Below the pieces are notes generated by a model. That model was not told the DNA's origin. It searched no databases and worked only from the letters and a program-made list of their open reading frames with translations. Position numbers and translations under genes: made by a program. From the NCBI GenBank assembly GCA_965223955.1, contig OZ245029.1:868001-932000 (forward strand): a DNA stretch of 64,000 nt, given 5' to 3'. Numbering within the stretch: the first letter of the stretch is position 1; every line of letters starts with the position of its first letter. This DNA comes from Bin75 sp965223955 (GTDB taxonomy: Bacteria; Nitrospirota; Nitrospiria; Nitrospirales; UBA8639). This document shows positions 34,660-42,292 of the stretch, one piece after another.

Positions 34660-35484
34660 TTACCTCACCCCTCCCGGGCGGTAGCCTTCCAGGTCCAGCG
34701 TGACGAATTGAAACCCGAGGGCTTTCAATCCTCGGGTGATGCGGTCGCGTCGAACGGGCTCGAGAAAATCGGGGAGTTCGTTCGGATCCACCTCGATACG
34801 CGCGATGCCTTCATGATCGCGGACGCGAACCTGCCTGAACCCTTCGTCCTTCAACAATCGCTCGGCTTGTCCCACGCGCTGTAATTTCTGTTCGGTAATC
34901 CTCGTGCCTCGCGGAATACGAGAGGACAGGCAGGCGGCCGCGGGCTTGTCCCAGTTGGATAGGCCCAGGGCTTTGGCCAGGGCGCGAACGTCGGCCTTAC
35001 CAAATCCCGCTTCAACCAATGGGCTGCGAACGCCGAACTCCCGGGCCGCTTGCAGACCCGGCCGGTCATCGCCCAGGTCGTCCACGTGGGCGCCGTCCAC
35101 GACCGTGGCAATGCCCATGTCCTGTTTGATGGGAGCGATGAGTTGATACAGATCGCTCTTGCAATGATAGCAGCGCATGGAGTCGTTCCGAACGAACGCC
35201 TCGCTGTCCAGTTGATTCGTGGAGGCCACGATCAACCGTGCCCCGATTTCTTCACTCAGTTGCCGGACGGCCGCCAATTCCTCGTGCGGCAGGGTGGGCG
35301 ACGCCGCGGTGACGGCGGTTGTCCGAGAGCCTAACACCTCCGAGGCGATTTTGAGCACGAGGGTGCTGTCAACGCCGCCGGAAAATGCGACCAGCACGCC
35401 ATCCAGCCCTTGAAAGACGTCAAGCAGCATCGCCGTTTTGCTCTGAAGGTCCTGGGGAATGGGAAGACGGTGCAGCGCGTGCAT
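34660..35484 (-). CDS. larE: ATP-dependent sacrificial sulfur transferase
   Basis: A 274-residue PP-loop enzyme. The pyrophosphatase loop is FSGGVDSTL (34-42), and KPAAACLSSRIPRGT carries Cys185 at the site of the sacrificial cysteine known in Lactobacillus LarE; Cys105 and Cys108 (RCYHC) are further candidates for a sulfur or cluster site. In lactate racemase systems it builds the nickel-pincer cofactor with LarB and LarC, neither of which is nearby, so another thiolation role is possible. The ATG at 35484 was preferred to a TTG at 35511. Confidence 0.88.
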   Translation of the reverse strand: MHALHRLPIPQDLQSKTAMLLDVFQGLDGVLVAFSGGVDSTLVLKIASEVLGSRTTAVTAASPTLPHEELAAVRQLSEEIGARLIVASTNQLDSEAFVRNDSMRCYHCKSDLYQLIAPIKQDMGIATVVDGAHVDDLGDDRPGLQAAREFGVRSPLVEAGFGKADVRALAKALGLSNWDKPAAACLSSRIPRGTRITEQKLQRVGQAERLLKDEGFRQVRVRDHEGIARIEVDPNELPDFLEPVRRDRITRGLKALGFQFVTLDLEGYRPGGVR

Positions 35485-35587
35485 CAGGTTCCTATCGACA
35501 GAGACAAACAATCACGAATCGCCTCTATTCATACTGGTTCAGTTCATGGGCCGTACTATAAACCCACGATTTTCCCCACTAACTATC

Positions 35588-35611
35588 TTTGTCAAGGATT
35601 CCCTTGACAAA
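35588..35611. promoter_or_regulatory. Perfect palindrome overlapping a promoter -35
   Basis: TTTGTCAAGG-ATTC-CCTTGACAAA is a perfect inverted repeat with 10-bp arms. Its right arm contains TTGACA (35605-35610), followed 17 bp later by TATATG (35628-35633), so it could be an operator for the AT-rich gene pair starting at 35719. A terminator is less likely because no T-run follows. Confidence 0.5.
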
Positions 35612-35718
35612 GAATAACGAATTGACTATATGATCCGCCATAATGACACAACATATAGTAGTAAAATATATAACAAGTAGTGGTTAAATAGACGGTTTTC
35701 TATAGGGATGGTAAATTT

Positions 35719-36159
35719 ATGATTATGAGTGCTTCGCTTAGACTGGATAACTTGGATACAAGAGTTATAGGTATTACAAGAGACGCTAGCAAGTTGAAGC
35801 AGAAAGAAAACCACTACTGGATGCTTCGCATTCAGTTATTCTATGAAGTTTGGCACGGGCGTAGGTCCATTGCATCACTTAGTCGCAAATTAGGGACTTT
35901 TGACATTCAATCCGATCAAGACTTTCAAAAAATGGAAGAAATTGCGATTGACCTTGATAGAATGGCCAAAAGATTATCTGAGGCATTGGAGCTATATGAG
36001 AACGTCTTAAATAACAGTTTTCTTTATCGGGTCACTAAGCAACAAATGGAAGAGCTCCTCTGCCAAGTAGAAGATGTTGCTGAAACCGCTGCTCTAGCTT
36101 CAAAAAAGGAGTTCCACGAGGTTACTACAAAGATCATTGATTCTCATCTCAAAGTCTAA
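35719..36159 (+). CDS. AT-rich gene upstream of a RelE-like toxin, candidate antitoxin
   Basis: A 146-residue helical protein not recognised from any family. Its N-terminal half (MLRIQLFYEVWHGRRSIASLSRKLGTFDIQSDQDFQKMEEIAIDLDRMAKRL) and C-terminal half (MEELLCQVEDVAETAALASKKEFHEVTTKI) look like helical bundles or a coiled coil. It lies 3 bp before the toxin-like gene, preceded by AGGGATGG and the palindromic promoter. Base composition is clearly more AT-rich than the surroundings. Position suggests an antitoxin, but no DNA-binding motif is obvious. Confidence 0.65.
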   Translation: MIMSASLRLDNLDTRVIGITRDASKLKQKENHYWMLRIQLFYEVWHGRRSIASLSRKLGTFDIQSDQDFQKMEEIAIDLDRMAKRLSEALELYENVLNNSFLYRVTKQQMEELLCQVEDVAETAALASKKEFHEVTTKIIDSHLKV

Positions 36160-36162
36160 CAA

Positions 36163-36510
36163 ATGGAGATGAGAAGAATCGAGCGTGCCTCGACCTTTGA
36201 TAAATCACTCAAGAAATTATCTCGAAAACACCCTGATTTACCAAAGACTATCGAAGAAGCATTAGTTGGGTTCGCATCTGCCCGTAAGCCAATCGGCAAT
36301 AAGATCCCCCTCTTAGATGGACAACCTGTCTTTAAAGTACGTCTCCCCCTTGGCAATCGTGGGAAATTTTCAGGTGCGCGTTTCATCTATTATTGTGATG
36401 ACGACCGCATTTTGGCGTTGTTTCTCTACGCCAAAAGCGATCAATCTGATGTCCCGCTGAAAGAAATCATGGAAGTACTTGCCGAAGAACACTCAAGACC
36501 CGATACATAA
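36163..36510 (+). CDS. RelE/ParE-superfamily toxin-like protein
   Basis: A 115-residue protein with the RelE-like plan: FDKSLKKLSRKHPDLPKTIEEALVGF, LDGQPVFKVRLPLGNRGKFSGARFIYYCDDDRILALFLYAKSDQSDVPLKEIMEVL. The conserved VRL...GARFIYY...LFLYAKSDQ core fits type II mRNA interferases. It follows the 146-residue gene by 3 bp. Its target and activity are inferred from the fold only. Confidence 0.78.
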   Translation: MEMRRIERASTFDKSLKKLSRKHPDLPKTIEEALVGFASARKPIGNKIPLLDGQPVFKVRLPLGNRGKFSGARFIYYCDDDRILALFLYAKSDQSDVPLKEIMEVLAEEHSRPDT

Positions 36511-36515
36511 TTCCA

Positions 36516-37595
36516 TTACTTGCGGTCTCCTATCGACAGAGGCGCCGGAGCCGTGCGCGCGGGCAGGGTGCCAAGTTGCCCGCAGGCCCCCAACACGTCA
36601 CGCCCGCGATTTTGTCTGAGGAACACATCATACCCCTTTTGCCGGAGGATCGTCTGGAACGCCGCAATGGCGGTATCCGCAGGCCGGCGGAACGGGCTGT
36701 TCGGAAATTCATTGAACGGAATGAGATTGATTTTACAACGGATGCCTCGAAGCAGCCGGCTGAGGCGGACGGCGTCGTCCGTTGAATCGTTTTCCCCTTG
36801 TAACAACACGTACTCGAACGTCAAGTAACGGTTCGCCGGTACGGGATACGCACGGCACGCCGCGAGGAGGTCGGGCAAGGAGTGTAAGCGGTTCATCATC
36901 GGCATGAGCCGGTCCCGCTGCTTGGCAGTCGAAGCGTTCAACGAAACCGCCAGGTTCACTCCGAGCTCGGCGACGTCGTGGAGTCGTTGCGAAAAGCCCG
37001 CCGTTGAAATCGTAATGCGTCGTTTGGGAAAGCCCACTCCCCAATCGGTATTGGTCAACCGGGTGAGGGCATCCGACAGTTCATCGAAATTGGCCAGGGG
37101 TTCGCCCATGCCCATGAATACCAGGGACGTGATCCGGTCTCCGGGTTGAAGTCGGTCCTGGGCCGTCAAAATTTGATCGACGATTTCATGCGCCTTCAGG
37201 TTTCGCTTGAGTCCCATTTGTCCCGTGACGCAAAACCCGCAGTCCAGGGTACACCCGACCTGGGTTGACACGCAGTGAGTCAACCGCTCCCCATCCGGGA
37301 TGAGCACGCTTTCGACAGCCAGGCCGTCTTTCAGGGAATGCAGGAATTTTTGGGTCCCGTCCACGCTTTGGAAATGCGTGGGAGACTCGAATCGTTCAAT
37401 GACGGCCTCATGCCCAAGCGTCTCCCGGTCTTTCAGCGAAAGGCTGCTCATCCCGGCGATGTCCCGAATCCGGTGCTGGTAAATCCACTGGAGGATTTGC
37501 CGGGTTCGATAGGCGGGCCAACCCAACCGTGCCACCAGGGCAGCCATGTGCTCAAAATCGAGAGTCACGAGATTGGTCGGTGTGGGTAAGGTCAT
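36516..37595 (-). CDS. rlmN: Dual-specificity 23S rRNA/tRNA (adenine-C2) methyltransferase
   Basis: A 359-residue radical SAM enzyme that methylates C2 of A2503 in 23S rRNA and A37 of some tRNAs. The cluster motif is Cys115-x3-Cys119-x2-Cys122 (GCTLDCGFCVTG), with VFMGMGEPLANFDEL, RITISTAGF and the C-terminal GRDVLGACGQL, whose cysteine is the methyl-carrying residue. The frame runs open to 38060 through repeat DNA; the ATG at 37595 (TLPTPTNLVTLDFEH) matches the family start. It converges on the toxin-like gene within 6 bp. Confidence 0.95.
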   Translation of the reverse strand: MTLPTPTNLVTLDFEHMAALVARLGWPAYRTRQILQWIYQHRIRDIAGMSSLSLKDRETLGHEAVIERFESPTHFQSVDGTQKFLHSLKDGLAVESVLIPDGERLTHCVSTQVGCTLDCGFCVTGQMGLKRNLKAHEIVDQILTAQDRLQPGDRITSLVFMGMGEPLANFDELSDALTRLTNTDWGVGFPKRRITISTAGFSQRLHDVAELGVNLAVSLNASTAKQRDRLMPMMNRLHSLPDLLAACRAYPVPANRYLTFEYVLLQGENDSTDDAVRLSRLLRGIRCKINLIPFNEFPNSPFRRPADTAIAAFQTILRQKGYDVFLRQNRGRDVLGACGQLGTLPARTAPAPLSIGDRK

Positions 37596-37662
37596 GGCAA
37601 GGCTAGGTTTAAGATCGAAAAACCCTATCATAGGCGAGAAATGCACGACAACAGGGAATGCT

Positions 37663-38345
37663 GGCGGGGTTTCGGCCCCGCACGCCGAGGTTCCTTCGCT
37701 CTGCTCAGGACAGGCTCTTTTGTTTCGGCAAAAGGACCCAAAACCATGGGCGCCCGGGCGTGGCCCCATAAGATGGCGCTCAGTTGTCATTCCGAGCTTG
37801 TCCTGAGCAGAGCGAAGGATCTCGCGCCTGTCCTGAGTACGCCCTGAGTGTTGCGAAGGGTCTGTCGAAGGAAGGAATCTGCTTTTCCAGGCGGTCGGTT
37901 GTTGATTGAGAGTTCCTTCGCGTTGCTTAGGACAAGCGCTTCGCTCGGACAGTCCTCGCCTCCAAACAGAATTCGGGACCGGGGCGCAGCCGCGCCCGCA
38001 GGCGCCCTGAGGTGGCGCCATGGGATGGCGCGGGGTATGAAGACTCACTACAAAGACCAATTATAACGACACTGGATTCCCGATTACGACTGCGGGAAGG
38101 GGGACAGGAGGGGGGAAAGGTTTTTCCTCGACGGTTGGAATGCCTCCTCTTCTGTCATTCTCGCGGCACGGGTATCAAGTGGGGGTGGCTCTCGCAACGC
38201 GGGAATCCATCCCCCACGCGTTTTGTGCCTGATGAAACAACAAACGGAAGAAACCTGGATTCCTATAGATTGACTGGATCCCCGATCAGGTCGGGGACAA
38301 GCGTCGGGAATGACAGATAAGAGAGAAGTGCCATGGGAGGGAGCG
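37663..38345. repeat. Mosaic of intergenic repeats
   Basis: A composite block between divergent genes. 37663-37768 is an element with GCGGGGTTTCGGCCCCGC and a CAAAAGGACCCAAAACCATG core; 37790-37900 has TGTCCTGAGC-type modules; 37905-38045 has the GGGACCGGGGCGCAGCCGCG element with a GCGCCATGGGATGGCGC hairpin; 38069-38312 carries dRS3-like hairpins; 38328-38352 a GCGGCTAC hairpin. Related pieces recur at 52150-52260 and, inverted, at 54785-55075. Confidence 0.75.
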
Positions 38346-38580
38346 GCTACAAATTCAAAGACACTGGATTTTGTCGATATTTTTGAAAACATACCAAATA
38401 TAGGCTTAGAAATATTGTGTGACAGCAAGTCATTGTATTGAAAAGTTAATGAAAACTAAAAAGTATTGAATTGCCTTAAAATGTTATTTATGTAAATCGA
38501 TATTAAAGCATAACAATTTATTATTGACTTGCTTTAGAATTGATGATAAAAGCAAGTATCTTTAAAGATTACTTATTGAC

Positions 38581-39111
38581 ATGGAAGCAATCATAGATGA
38601 ACTCAGAGATATTCTTGTCGGTTTGGAGCAACGCATTACTGCGTATGAAACCAAGCTTAAGGACTTCAAGAAAAAGAGGGAGAAGCTCAATGAAGAAATT
38701 GCGACCATTGAGAAATACTTGGAGTTGGCAAAGACGTTATATCGAGTTGAAGCGGACAAAGCGAAATTGGCCAGTCTCTCCAGCCAAATCATTTCGAATG
38801 AAACAGGCGCGCCACCATTACCGGACACGGATGTCACGGATCAATCCAAGGAAATCCTTCTGGGGCGCAGCAAGTACGTGGGGATGAGCGTCCCGAATGC
38901 CGCGTCCGTCGTTTTCCGGGAAACGCAGGAGCCGATGCATGCCAAAGAATTGTGCCGGCGTCTCATCGAGGGAGGAATGCAGATCAGAGGCAAAACGCCA
39001 ATCACGTCGATTGCCACCTCCCTCAAACGTGACCCTCGTTTCAAAAAAGTCGGACCGAATACATTTGCGCACGTTGAGTCAATTGATAAGACCATGAACG
39101 CGTCCGGATAA
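38581..39111 (+). CDS. Coiled-coil protein with HARE-HTH domain
   Basis: A 176-residue protein. Residues 1-70 form a coiled coil (ELRDILVGLEQRITAYETKLKDFKKKREKLNEEIATIEKYLELA). Residues about 97-165 (YVGMSVPNAASVVFRETQEPMHAKELCRRLIEGGMQIRGKTPITSIATSLKRDPRFKKVGPNTFAHVE) match the HARE-HTH winged helix found in ASXL proteins and in bacterial restriction and nucleoid-associated proteins. The upstream 200 bp are very AT-rich, unlike the flanks. A DNA-binding or base-modification-reading role is plausible. No nuclease is fused to it. Confidence 0.78.
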   Translation: MEAIIDELRDILVGLEQRITAYETKLKDFKKKREKLNEEIATIEKYLELAKTLYRVEADKAKLASLSSQIISNETGAPPLPDTDVTDQSKEILLGRSKYVGMSVPNAASVVFRETQEPMHAKELCRRLIEGGMQIRGKTPITSIATSLKRDPRFKKVGPNTFAHVESIDKTMNASG

Positions 39112-39196
39112 CGATGAAACGTCCGGGCAGGAGTGAGTCGATGAATAAACGCGTTGTCAATACGTATTGCCACAACGCTGGAAGGAGGTGAGACTT

Positions 39197-39343
39197 TTGG
39201 CAACAGCAAAGAAGAAGGCGCCGGCTAAGAAGGCTGCCACAAAGAAAGCTCCCGCCAAGAAGGTTGCAAAGAAGAAGGCACCAGCTAAGAAGGCACCGGC
39301 TAAGAAGGCTGCCAAGAAGAAAGCTCCAGCCAAGAAGAGGTGA
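39197..39343 (+). CDS. Histone H1-like Lys/Ala/Pro-rich small protein, copy 1
   Basis: A 48-residue strongly basic protein made of ATKKAPAKK-type units. It is easily missed because it begins with TTG, but a textbook ribosome site GGAAGGAGGTGA precedes it. Proteins with such KKAPAKKA tails (histone H1-like Hc1, AlgP) bind DNA non-specifically and compact it or tune transcription. It ends before the hairpin at 39366. The neighbouring HARE-HTH gene is another DNA-binding candidate. Confidence 0.75.
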   Translation: MATAKKKAPAKKAATKKAPAKKVAKKKAPAKKAPAKKAAKKKAPAKKR

Positions 39344-39365
39344 ACACGCTCCCGTCACGACACTG

Positions 39366-39391
39366 CTGGGAGTAGACATCTCTACTCCCAG
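39366..39391 (+). terminator. Hairpin after histone-like gene 1
   Basis: CTGGGAGTAGA-CATC-TCTACTCCCAG is a perfect 11-bp stem with a 4-base loop, 22 bp after the stop codon. No T-run follows, so termination efficiency is uncertain; it may instead protect the transcript end. Confidence 0.55.
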
Positions 39392-39585
39392 CCAGCCTTC
39401 CCGCTCATGGTATCAAAACAGACAACCCTACGTTCTTTCTCGTGATACGCAACGAGTGTTTGTCATGAACAAAAAAAGATTGAAACTTGTTGTTCAGGAG
39501 CGTAAGAAGCACTCAGGGTTTACGCTTCGCTGTGACGAGTGAGAAAGACGTAGTCTCTGAGAAGACCTGAAAGGAGGTGAGACTA

Positions 39586-39750
39586 TTGGCAACAGCAAAG
39601 AAGAAAGCCCCGGCTAAGAAGGCCTCGGCCAAGAAAGCCCCGGCTAAGAAAGCCCCGGCTAAGAAAGCCCCGGCTAAGAAAGCCCCGGCTAAGAAAGCCC
39701 CGGCTAAAAAGGCTGCCACAAAGAAAGCCCCGGCCAAGAAAAAGAAATAG
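39586..39750 (+). CDS. Histone H1-like Lys/Ala/Pro-rich small protein, copy 2
   Basis: A 54-residue paralogue of the gene 240 bp upstream, again with a TTG start behind AAAGGAGGTGA. From about 39607 to 39711 the coding DNA consists of tandem 15-bp units AAGAAAGCCCCGGCT (encoding KKAPA), six of them almost perfect, so unit number could vary by slippage without a frameshift. It is closed by a strong terminator hairpin at 39774. Confidence 0.77.
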   Translation: MATAKKKAPAKKASAKKAPAKKAPAKKAPAKKAPAKKAPAKKAATKKAPAKKKK

Positions 39751-39773
39751 ATCCTCTCTCATTTTTGAACACG

Positions 39774-39802
39774 CGGCGGAAGAAGGAAACCTTCTTCCGC
39801 CG
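39774..39802 (+). terminator. Strong hairpin terminator after histone-like gene 2
   Basis: CGGCGGAAGAAGG-AAA-CCTTCTTCCGCCG is a perfect 13-bp stem with a 3-base loop, followed by TTGTTGTCTG. It separates the small basic-protein genes from lipB. Confidence 0.75.
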
Positions 39803-39860
39803 TTGTTGTCTGAAGGCGTTTTTGCGTCCCGGAGCGGAGCGGGCGTAAGATTGTCAATTA

Positions 39861-40652
39861 ATGGAGACTTCCTCGTTGCTGACGTTACCGCACCGGCCGT
39901 GTTCCCGTCCGGGGCGCCCGGGTGTGGTGCTCTCGATCCCGCTGATGGAATACGAAGCGGCCCGTCAACTCCAATGGCGTCTTCACGATGAACGGCGTGA
40001 AAATGTTCGACCGGATACGTTGGTGCTGTTGGAACACGAGCCGGTGATGACGCTTGGCCGGACAACGAAAGACGTACATTGGAACCGGGTGCATGCGGTG
40101 TCCGGGGAGCGAGGTCTTCGGGTGATTGAAAGTGAGCGCGGCGGGTCCGTGACCTATCACGGACCCGGACAGGTCGTGGGGTATCCGATCGTGAGGCTCC
40201 GGCAGTTTTGTGCCGGTCCGAAGGCGTACGTGCGAATGTTGGAAGAGGTGCTCATTCGCGTGTTGTCGGCATGGGGGATCGAAGGCTACCGCGCGGAACA
40301 GTTCGCCGGAGTATGGGTGACCGATCCCACCGATCCCGCAGGACCATCAGCCAAAATCGCGGCGATGGGCGTGAAGATCGCTCGTGGGGTGACCTTGCAT
40401 GGCTTTGCGTTGAACGTCACGGTCGCGCTTGCGCCGTTTGCCGGTATCGTGCCGTGCGGCATTGACGGCTGCCGCGTCACGTCGATGGCGGACGTGTTGC
40501 GCGGGGAGGTCGAGCTTCACGAAGTCCGTCACCGGATCGCGCGATGTTTCGGGGACGTGTTCGGGCTGGAATGGCAGGACTCCCCGTTACAGGCCCCACC
40601 CGCCGCTGACGTGAATAGTCGTGCCCGTCACGTACCGGGCCTCGTCGGATAA
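39861..40652 (+). CDS. lipB: Lipoyl(octanoyl) transferase
   Basis: Transfers octanoate from acyl carrier protein to lipoate-dependent enzymes. The 263-residue chain has LLEHEPVMTLGR, the substrate loop ERGGSVTYHGPGQVVGYPI, catalytic Lys165 in AKIAAMGVKI and catalytic Cys204 in PCGIDGCRVTSM. The insertion TDPTDPAGPS before AKIAA is a small family-variable loop. The last 66 bp overlap the convergent SDR gene. LipA is not in the window. Confidence 0.95.
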   Translation: METSSLLTLPHRPCSRPGRPGVVLSIPLMEYEAARQLQWRLHDERRENVRPDTLVLLEHEPVMTLGRTTKDVHWNRVHAVSGERGLRVIESERGGSVTYHGPGQVVGYPIVRLRQFCAGPKAYVRMLEEVLIRVLSAWGIEGYRAEQFAGVWVTDPTDPAGPSAKIAAMGVKIARGVTLHGFALNVTVALAPFAGIVPCGIDGCRVTSMADVLRGEVELHEVRHRIARCFGDVFGLEWQDSPLQAPPAADVNSRARHVPGLVG

Positions 40653-41321
40653 CAAATACGTCACGGCCGAGACGGTATCCTTCACGTCGCCGATATACCC
40701 GGCCGGAACTTTTTTCGCCATCCCATCCAGCTCTCCCGCCGGAGCACTCCCCGAATCGATAAAGCCCGGCGAAATCGCATTGACCGTAATCCCGTGCGGG
40801 GCCAACAGTTTCGCCAGGGTCCGCGTCAGGATCAGGATGCCCGCCTTGGCGATATAATGCGCCGTGACCATGGGCTGGGCCTCCATCTTGTCCGCGTTGG
40901 CCATGCTGAACGAAATGATGCGGCCGTACGCCCGCGCTTTCATGCCGGGCGCAACCGCCTGGGCCAAATAAAAAATCGGGTGCAGGTTATTGGTGAACAT
41001 GTCCGCCCAGCCTTCCGGTGTTTCATCGAACAGATTGACCCGGTGATACGGTCCCGCCCCGTTTACCAGGACGTCGATCTTTCCCCAGTGCCCTTCGACC
41101 TGCCCGACCAGATCCCGGCAGGCCGCGGGATCGGACACGTCGCAGCGAACGGCGAGCCCTTGGCCTCCTCGTTCGACGATGGCCCGGGTCGTGTCGGCCG
41201 CCTCCTGTTCGCTGGTTCGATAGCAAATGGCAACGGACCATCCGCGTGTTGCCAGATCGAGGGCAATCCCTTTTCCGATGCCGCGTGCGCCACCGGTGAT
41301 CAATGCGACGTTCGGTTCCAT
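40587..41321 (-). CDS. Short-chain dehydrogenase/reductase
   Basis: A 244-residue SDR. ALITGGARGIGKGIALDLATRG is the NAD(P)-binding motif, VNGAG the structural NNAG equivalent, and the catalytic residues are Ser in ISFSMA and Tyr/Lys in HYIAKAG; FGVNAISPGFIDSG-like ITVNAISPGFIDSG and YVTGTTIHVSGGW close the domain. It is closest in style to FabG-type 3-oxoacyl-ACP reductases and pteridine reductase-like FolM; the substrate is not resolved. It overlaps lipB tail to tail. Confidence 0.88.
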   Translation of the reverse strand: MEPNVALITGGARGIGKGIALDLATRGWSVAICYRTSEQEAADTTRAIVERGGQGLAVRCDVSDPAACRDLVGQVEGHWGKIDVLVNGAGPYHRVNLFDETPEGWADMFTNNLHPIFYLAQAVAPGMKARAYGRIISFSMANADKMEAQPMVTAHYIAKAGILILTRTLAKLLAPHGITVNAISPGFIDSGSAPAGELDGMAKKVPAGYIGDVKDTVSAVTYLLSDEARYVTGTTIHVSGGWGL

Positions 41322-41409
41322 CGACGTTCCCCCTTCAATGACAATGATAGACGTTGCCGCGAAAAATGGGAACTAGTCATTCGTGTATGAGTTCACCAAT
41401 TTACCAAAG

Positions 41410-41493
41410 GTCATCCTGAGCGAAGCGAAGGATCTGCTTTTCCTAGCGTTCGGTGATTGAGCGAGAGATTCTTCGCCTGCGGCTCAGAATGAC
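41410..41493. repeat. Inverted-end dispersed repeat, TGTCATCCTGAGC type
   Basis: GTCATCCTGAGCGAAGCGAA with GGATCT on the left and AGATTCTTCGC plus GGCTCAGAATGAC on the right form an inverted pair, the same type as 3441-3529. It lies between the SDR gene and the TIGR04282-like gene. Confidence 0.75.
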
Positions 41494-41524
41494 AACCATG
41501 GTCACGGCACCGGCCTGTCGTCCG

Positions 41525-42292
41525 TTACGCGGGCGACGAGTTCCCATGCCGTTGCATCAACGTGTGCAACACGTTATCCGTTCGAGAGGACAACGTGTTT
41601 GTGCCGGATCCGGTGTCTTCGTGCAAAAAGGTTCGCACGTCGTCGAAGGTATCGAGATCGCGTTCGGGATCCAATAGCCCGACAACAAGCCCCGCTTGTT
41701 CGGCACGGGCCCGGCTTTGAGCGAGGACGCTGCCGGTCGACCAGGGAATATCGGCAAAGAGGGCAGGCACGGGGTGTTTCGCTCCCACCAGATAATAGCC
41801 GCCGTCTTCCGTGGGCCCCAACACCACGTCCGTGGTCTGCAAGAGTGCTTTCGCGCGCTGATAGTGGAGCGCGGAAAGATTGGGAATGTCCGTGCCGACC
41901 AGCAAGGCGTACGCGTATCCGCGGGTGAACGCGGCGGTGAGGGCGTGATCCATGCGCTGTCCGAGATCCTCACCCGCCTGGTCGCACAAGTGGATGCGAG
42001 ACCGGGCCGCCAGCGTTTGAAAAAACGGATGGTCCATGCTTGGCGTGCAGGCCAGGAAAATATCGAACCCCCGAAGCGACCGGGTCCGTTCCACGGCATC
42101 CATGACCAGACTCCCGTGCAGGCTCGCCGCCTCATCGGGGGCCAGGGGCGGGCACATGCGGGTCTTCACGGTTCCGGGCACCGGCGCCTTGGCAAAAATA
42201 ATGATCGCGCCTTCGGCGGGCCCTGAAGACGAACCGCCTCTCCCTGTGCGGCGGTCTCGATGAGATGAGGGGGCGTTACCTGATCGGGCCAT
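41525..42292 (-). CDS. TIGR04282-like nucleotidyl/glycosyltransferase (DUF2064)
   Basis: A 255-residue GT-A-like protein: AIIIFAKAPVPGTVKTRMCPPL, LVGTDIPNLSALHYQRAKALLQTTDVVLGPTEDGGYYLVG and GLLDPERDLDTFDDVRTF fit the TIGR04282 group, which is regularly encoded beside a TIGR04283 glycosyltransferase and was named from arsenosugar gene clusters. It follows that partner here with a 17-bp overlap (42276-42292). No arsenic genes are visible, so the sugar product is unknown. Confidence 0.85.
   Translation of the reverse strand: MARSGNAPSSHRDRRTGRGGSSSGPAEGAIIIFAKAPVPGTVKTRMCPPLAPDEAASLHGSLVMDAVERTRSLRGFDIFLACTPSMDHPFFQTLAARSRIHLCDQAGEDLGQRMDHALTAAFTRGYAYALLVGTDIPNLSALHYQRAKALLQTTDVVLGPTEDGGYYLVGAKHPVPALFADIPWSTGSVLAQSRARAEQAGLVVGLLDPERDLDTFDDVRTFLHEDTGSGTNTLSSRTDNVLHTLMQRHGNSSPA

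Noticed and set aside
37596..38060. N-terminal extension of the RlmN frame up to 38060.
   Set aside because: The extension translates dispersed repeats (CPEQSEG, RSAQDKL peptides) and starts upstream of the family-conserved N-terminus.
39513..40065. Minus-strand frames rich in GAFLAGAFLAG over the histone-like gene.
   Set aside because: They are the antisense of the KKAPA repeat. The plus-strand reading has perfect ribosome sites and terminators.
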